From a virus, in IMG/VR virus record IMGVR_UViG_3300021138_000124, positions 1-28,759 of that record: a stretch of DNA of 28,759 nt; one strand, given 5' to 3'. The notes beneath the pieces are model-generated. The model ran no database searches. It was not told the origin of the DNA and was given only the letters and a program-made list of their open reading frames with translations. A program made the translations under genes and the position numbers. The first letter of the stretch is position 1. Each line of letters begins with the position of its first letter. Of the stretch, positions 28,522 through 28,759 are shown one piece after another.

Positions 28522-28759
28522 CTAGCCTTCTTCGTGCAGTATGTCGTGGAGGGGGTGGTCTTTCGGAAGACCGCCTGCGTACTTGTTCCCTTGGAAAGCG
28601 TGACCCTGCGTAATGTCGGGGCTACCCGCACCACCACTACCAAGACCACTGGCGTGAGCAGACATACCGGGCTTGCTCGGCGTGGCATCAGGCGTACCCA
28701 TCTGGGGCATTGGGCCTTCGGCGTGGCCGACCTTTCCACTACCTGCATCAGGCGTACCC
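28522..28759 (-). CDS. C-terminal end of a tagged phage protein (partial, 5' end missing)
   Basis: The frame enters from the right edge and ends at TAG 28524-28522, with no start in view that can be relied on. The visible 79 residues are Gly/Pro/Ala/Met-rich and include a repeated G-T-P-D-A. Near the C-terminus is a degenerate tag, GHAFQGNKY, preceded by D-I-T-Q and followed by A-G-G-L-P-K-D-H-P-L-H-D. It shows that the tagged series continues beyond the window. A portal or prohead protease gene may lie upstream, as is usual in such phages, but this cannot be seen. Confidence 0.55.
   Translation of the reverse strand, partial: GTPDAGSGKVGHAEGPMPQMGTPDATPSKPGMSAHASGLGSGGAGSPDITQGHAFQGNKYAGGLPKDHPLHDILHEEG

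Overview
The window looks like part of the genome of a tailed double-stranded DNA phage, most likely one infecting an actinobacterium. The virion genes support this: a major capsid protein, a decoration protein, a scaffold and a collagen-like tail fibre. The host guess rests on a helix-turn-helix plus metallophosphoesterase gene pair of the actinophage type and on a secreted Rpf-like muralytic enzyme. Nearly all genes lie on the minus strand, so the transcription order runs from high to low coordinates. Genes are packed tightly; many stop codons overlap the next start as TAATG, TGATG, TAGTG, ATGA or GTGA, so translational coupling is likely.

Right part (28759 to 14507, minus strand): a block of very large accessory virion-type proteins. 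A partial protein enters at the right edge. It is followed by a 435-aa protein with a DnaJ-like zinc motif, a 784-aa multidomain protein with a ParB-like segment, a 101-aa protein, two PI3K/HipA-like kinases, a 2042-aa polyvalent protein and a 452-aa ART-like protein. The 2042-aa protein carries a third kinase-like domain, a conserved phage H-D-x-F-G-H module, two ART-like domains, a RelA/SpoT-like domain, an R-S-E-type ADP-ribosyltransferase and pentapeptide repeats. All of these proteins except the 101-aa one share a tag, consensus KGDxxGHxFHGNQW, present 13 times (11 full copies and 2 degenerate). It usually stands just before an enzyme domain and is often followed by a Pro/Ala/Lys-rich linker. 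My main hypothesis is that this is a modular arsenal of virion-packaged effectors marked by a shared packaging or processing signal.

Middle part (14507 to 8767): a plus-strand cassette (13215-14508) with its own promoters and terminator encodes two small proteins and the Rpf-like enzyme. Left of it, a minus-strand operon encodes a small zinc protein, a beta-class DNA methyltransferase and five tiny overlapping genes, ending at a terminator near 10885-10911. The 450-base gap 10534-10985 has no convincing gene. It holds two plus-strand promoter-hairpin-terminator units that look like two tandem small RNA genes, and a divergent, possibly leaderless, promoter for a LexA-like HTH protein. Then come two small proteins and a Cas4/RecB-like nuclease.

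Left part (8766 to 1, minus strand): a promoter with an adjacent inverted repeat starts the head gene block. The order is scaffold/protease-like protein, decoration protein, major capsid protein, a small basic-tailed protein, HTH protein, metallophosphoesterase, DUF4406, DUF1003 and DUF1599 proteins, then a structural protein and the partial collagen-like tail fibre that runs off the left edge. Several start sites in this block have inverted repeats with a CTAG or near-CTAG core overlapping the Shine-Dalgarno sequence.

All assignments come from reading motifs by eye. No database search or structure prediction was run.
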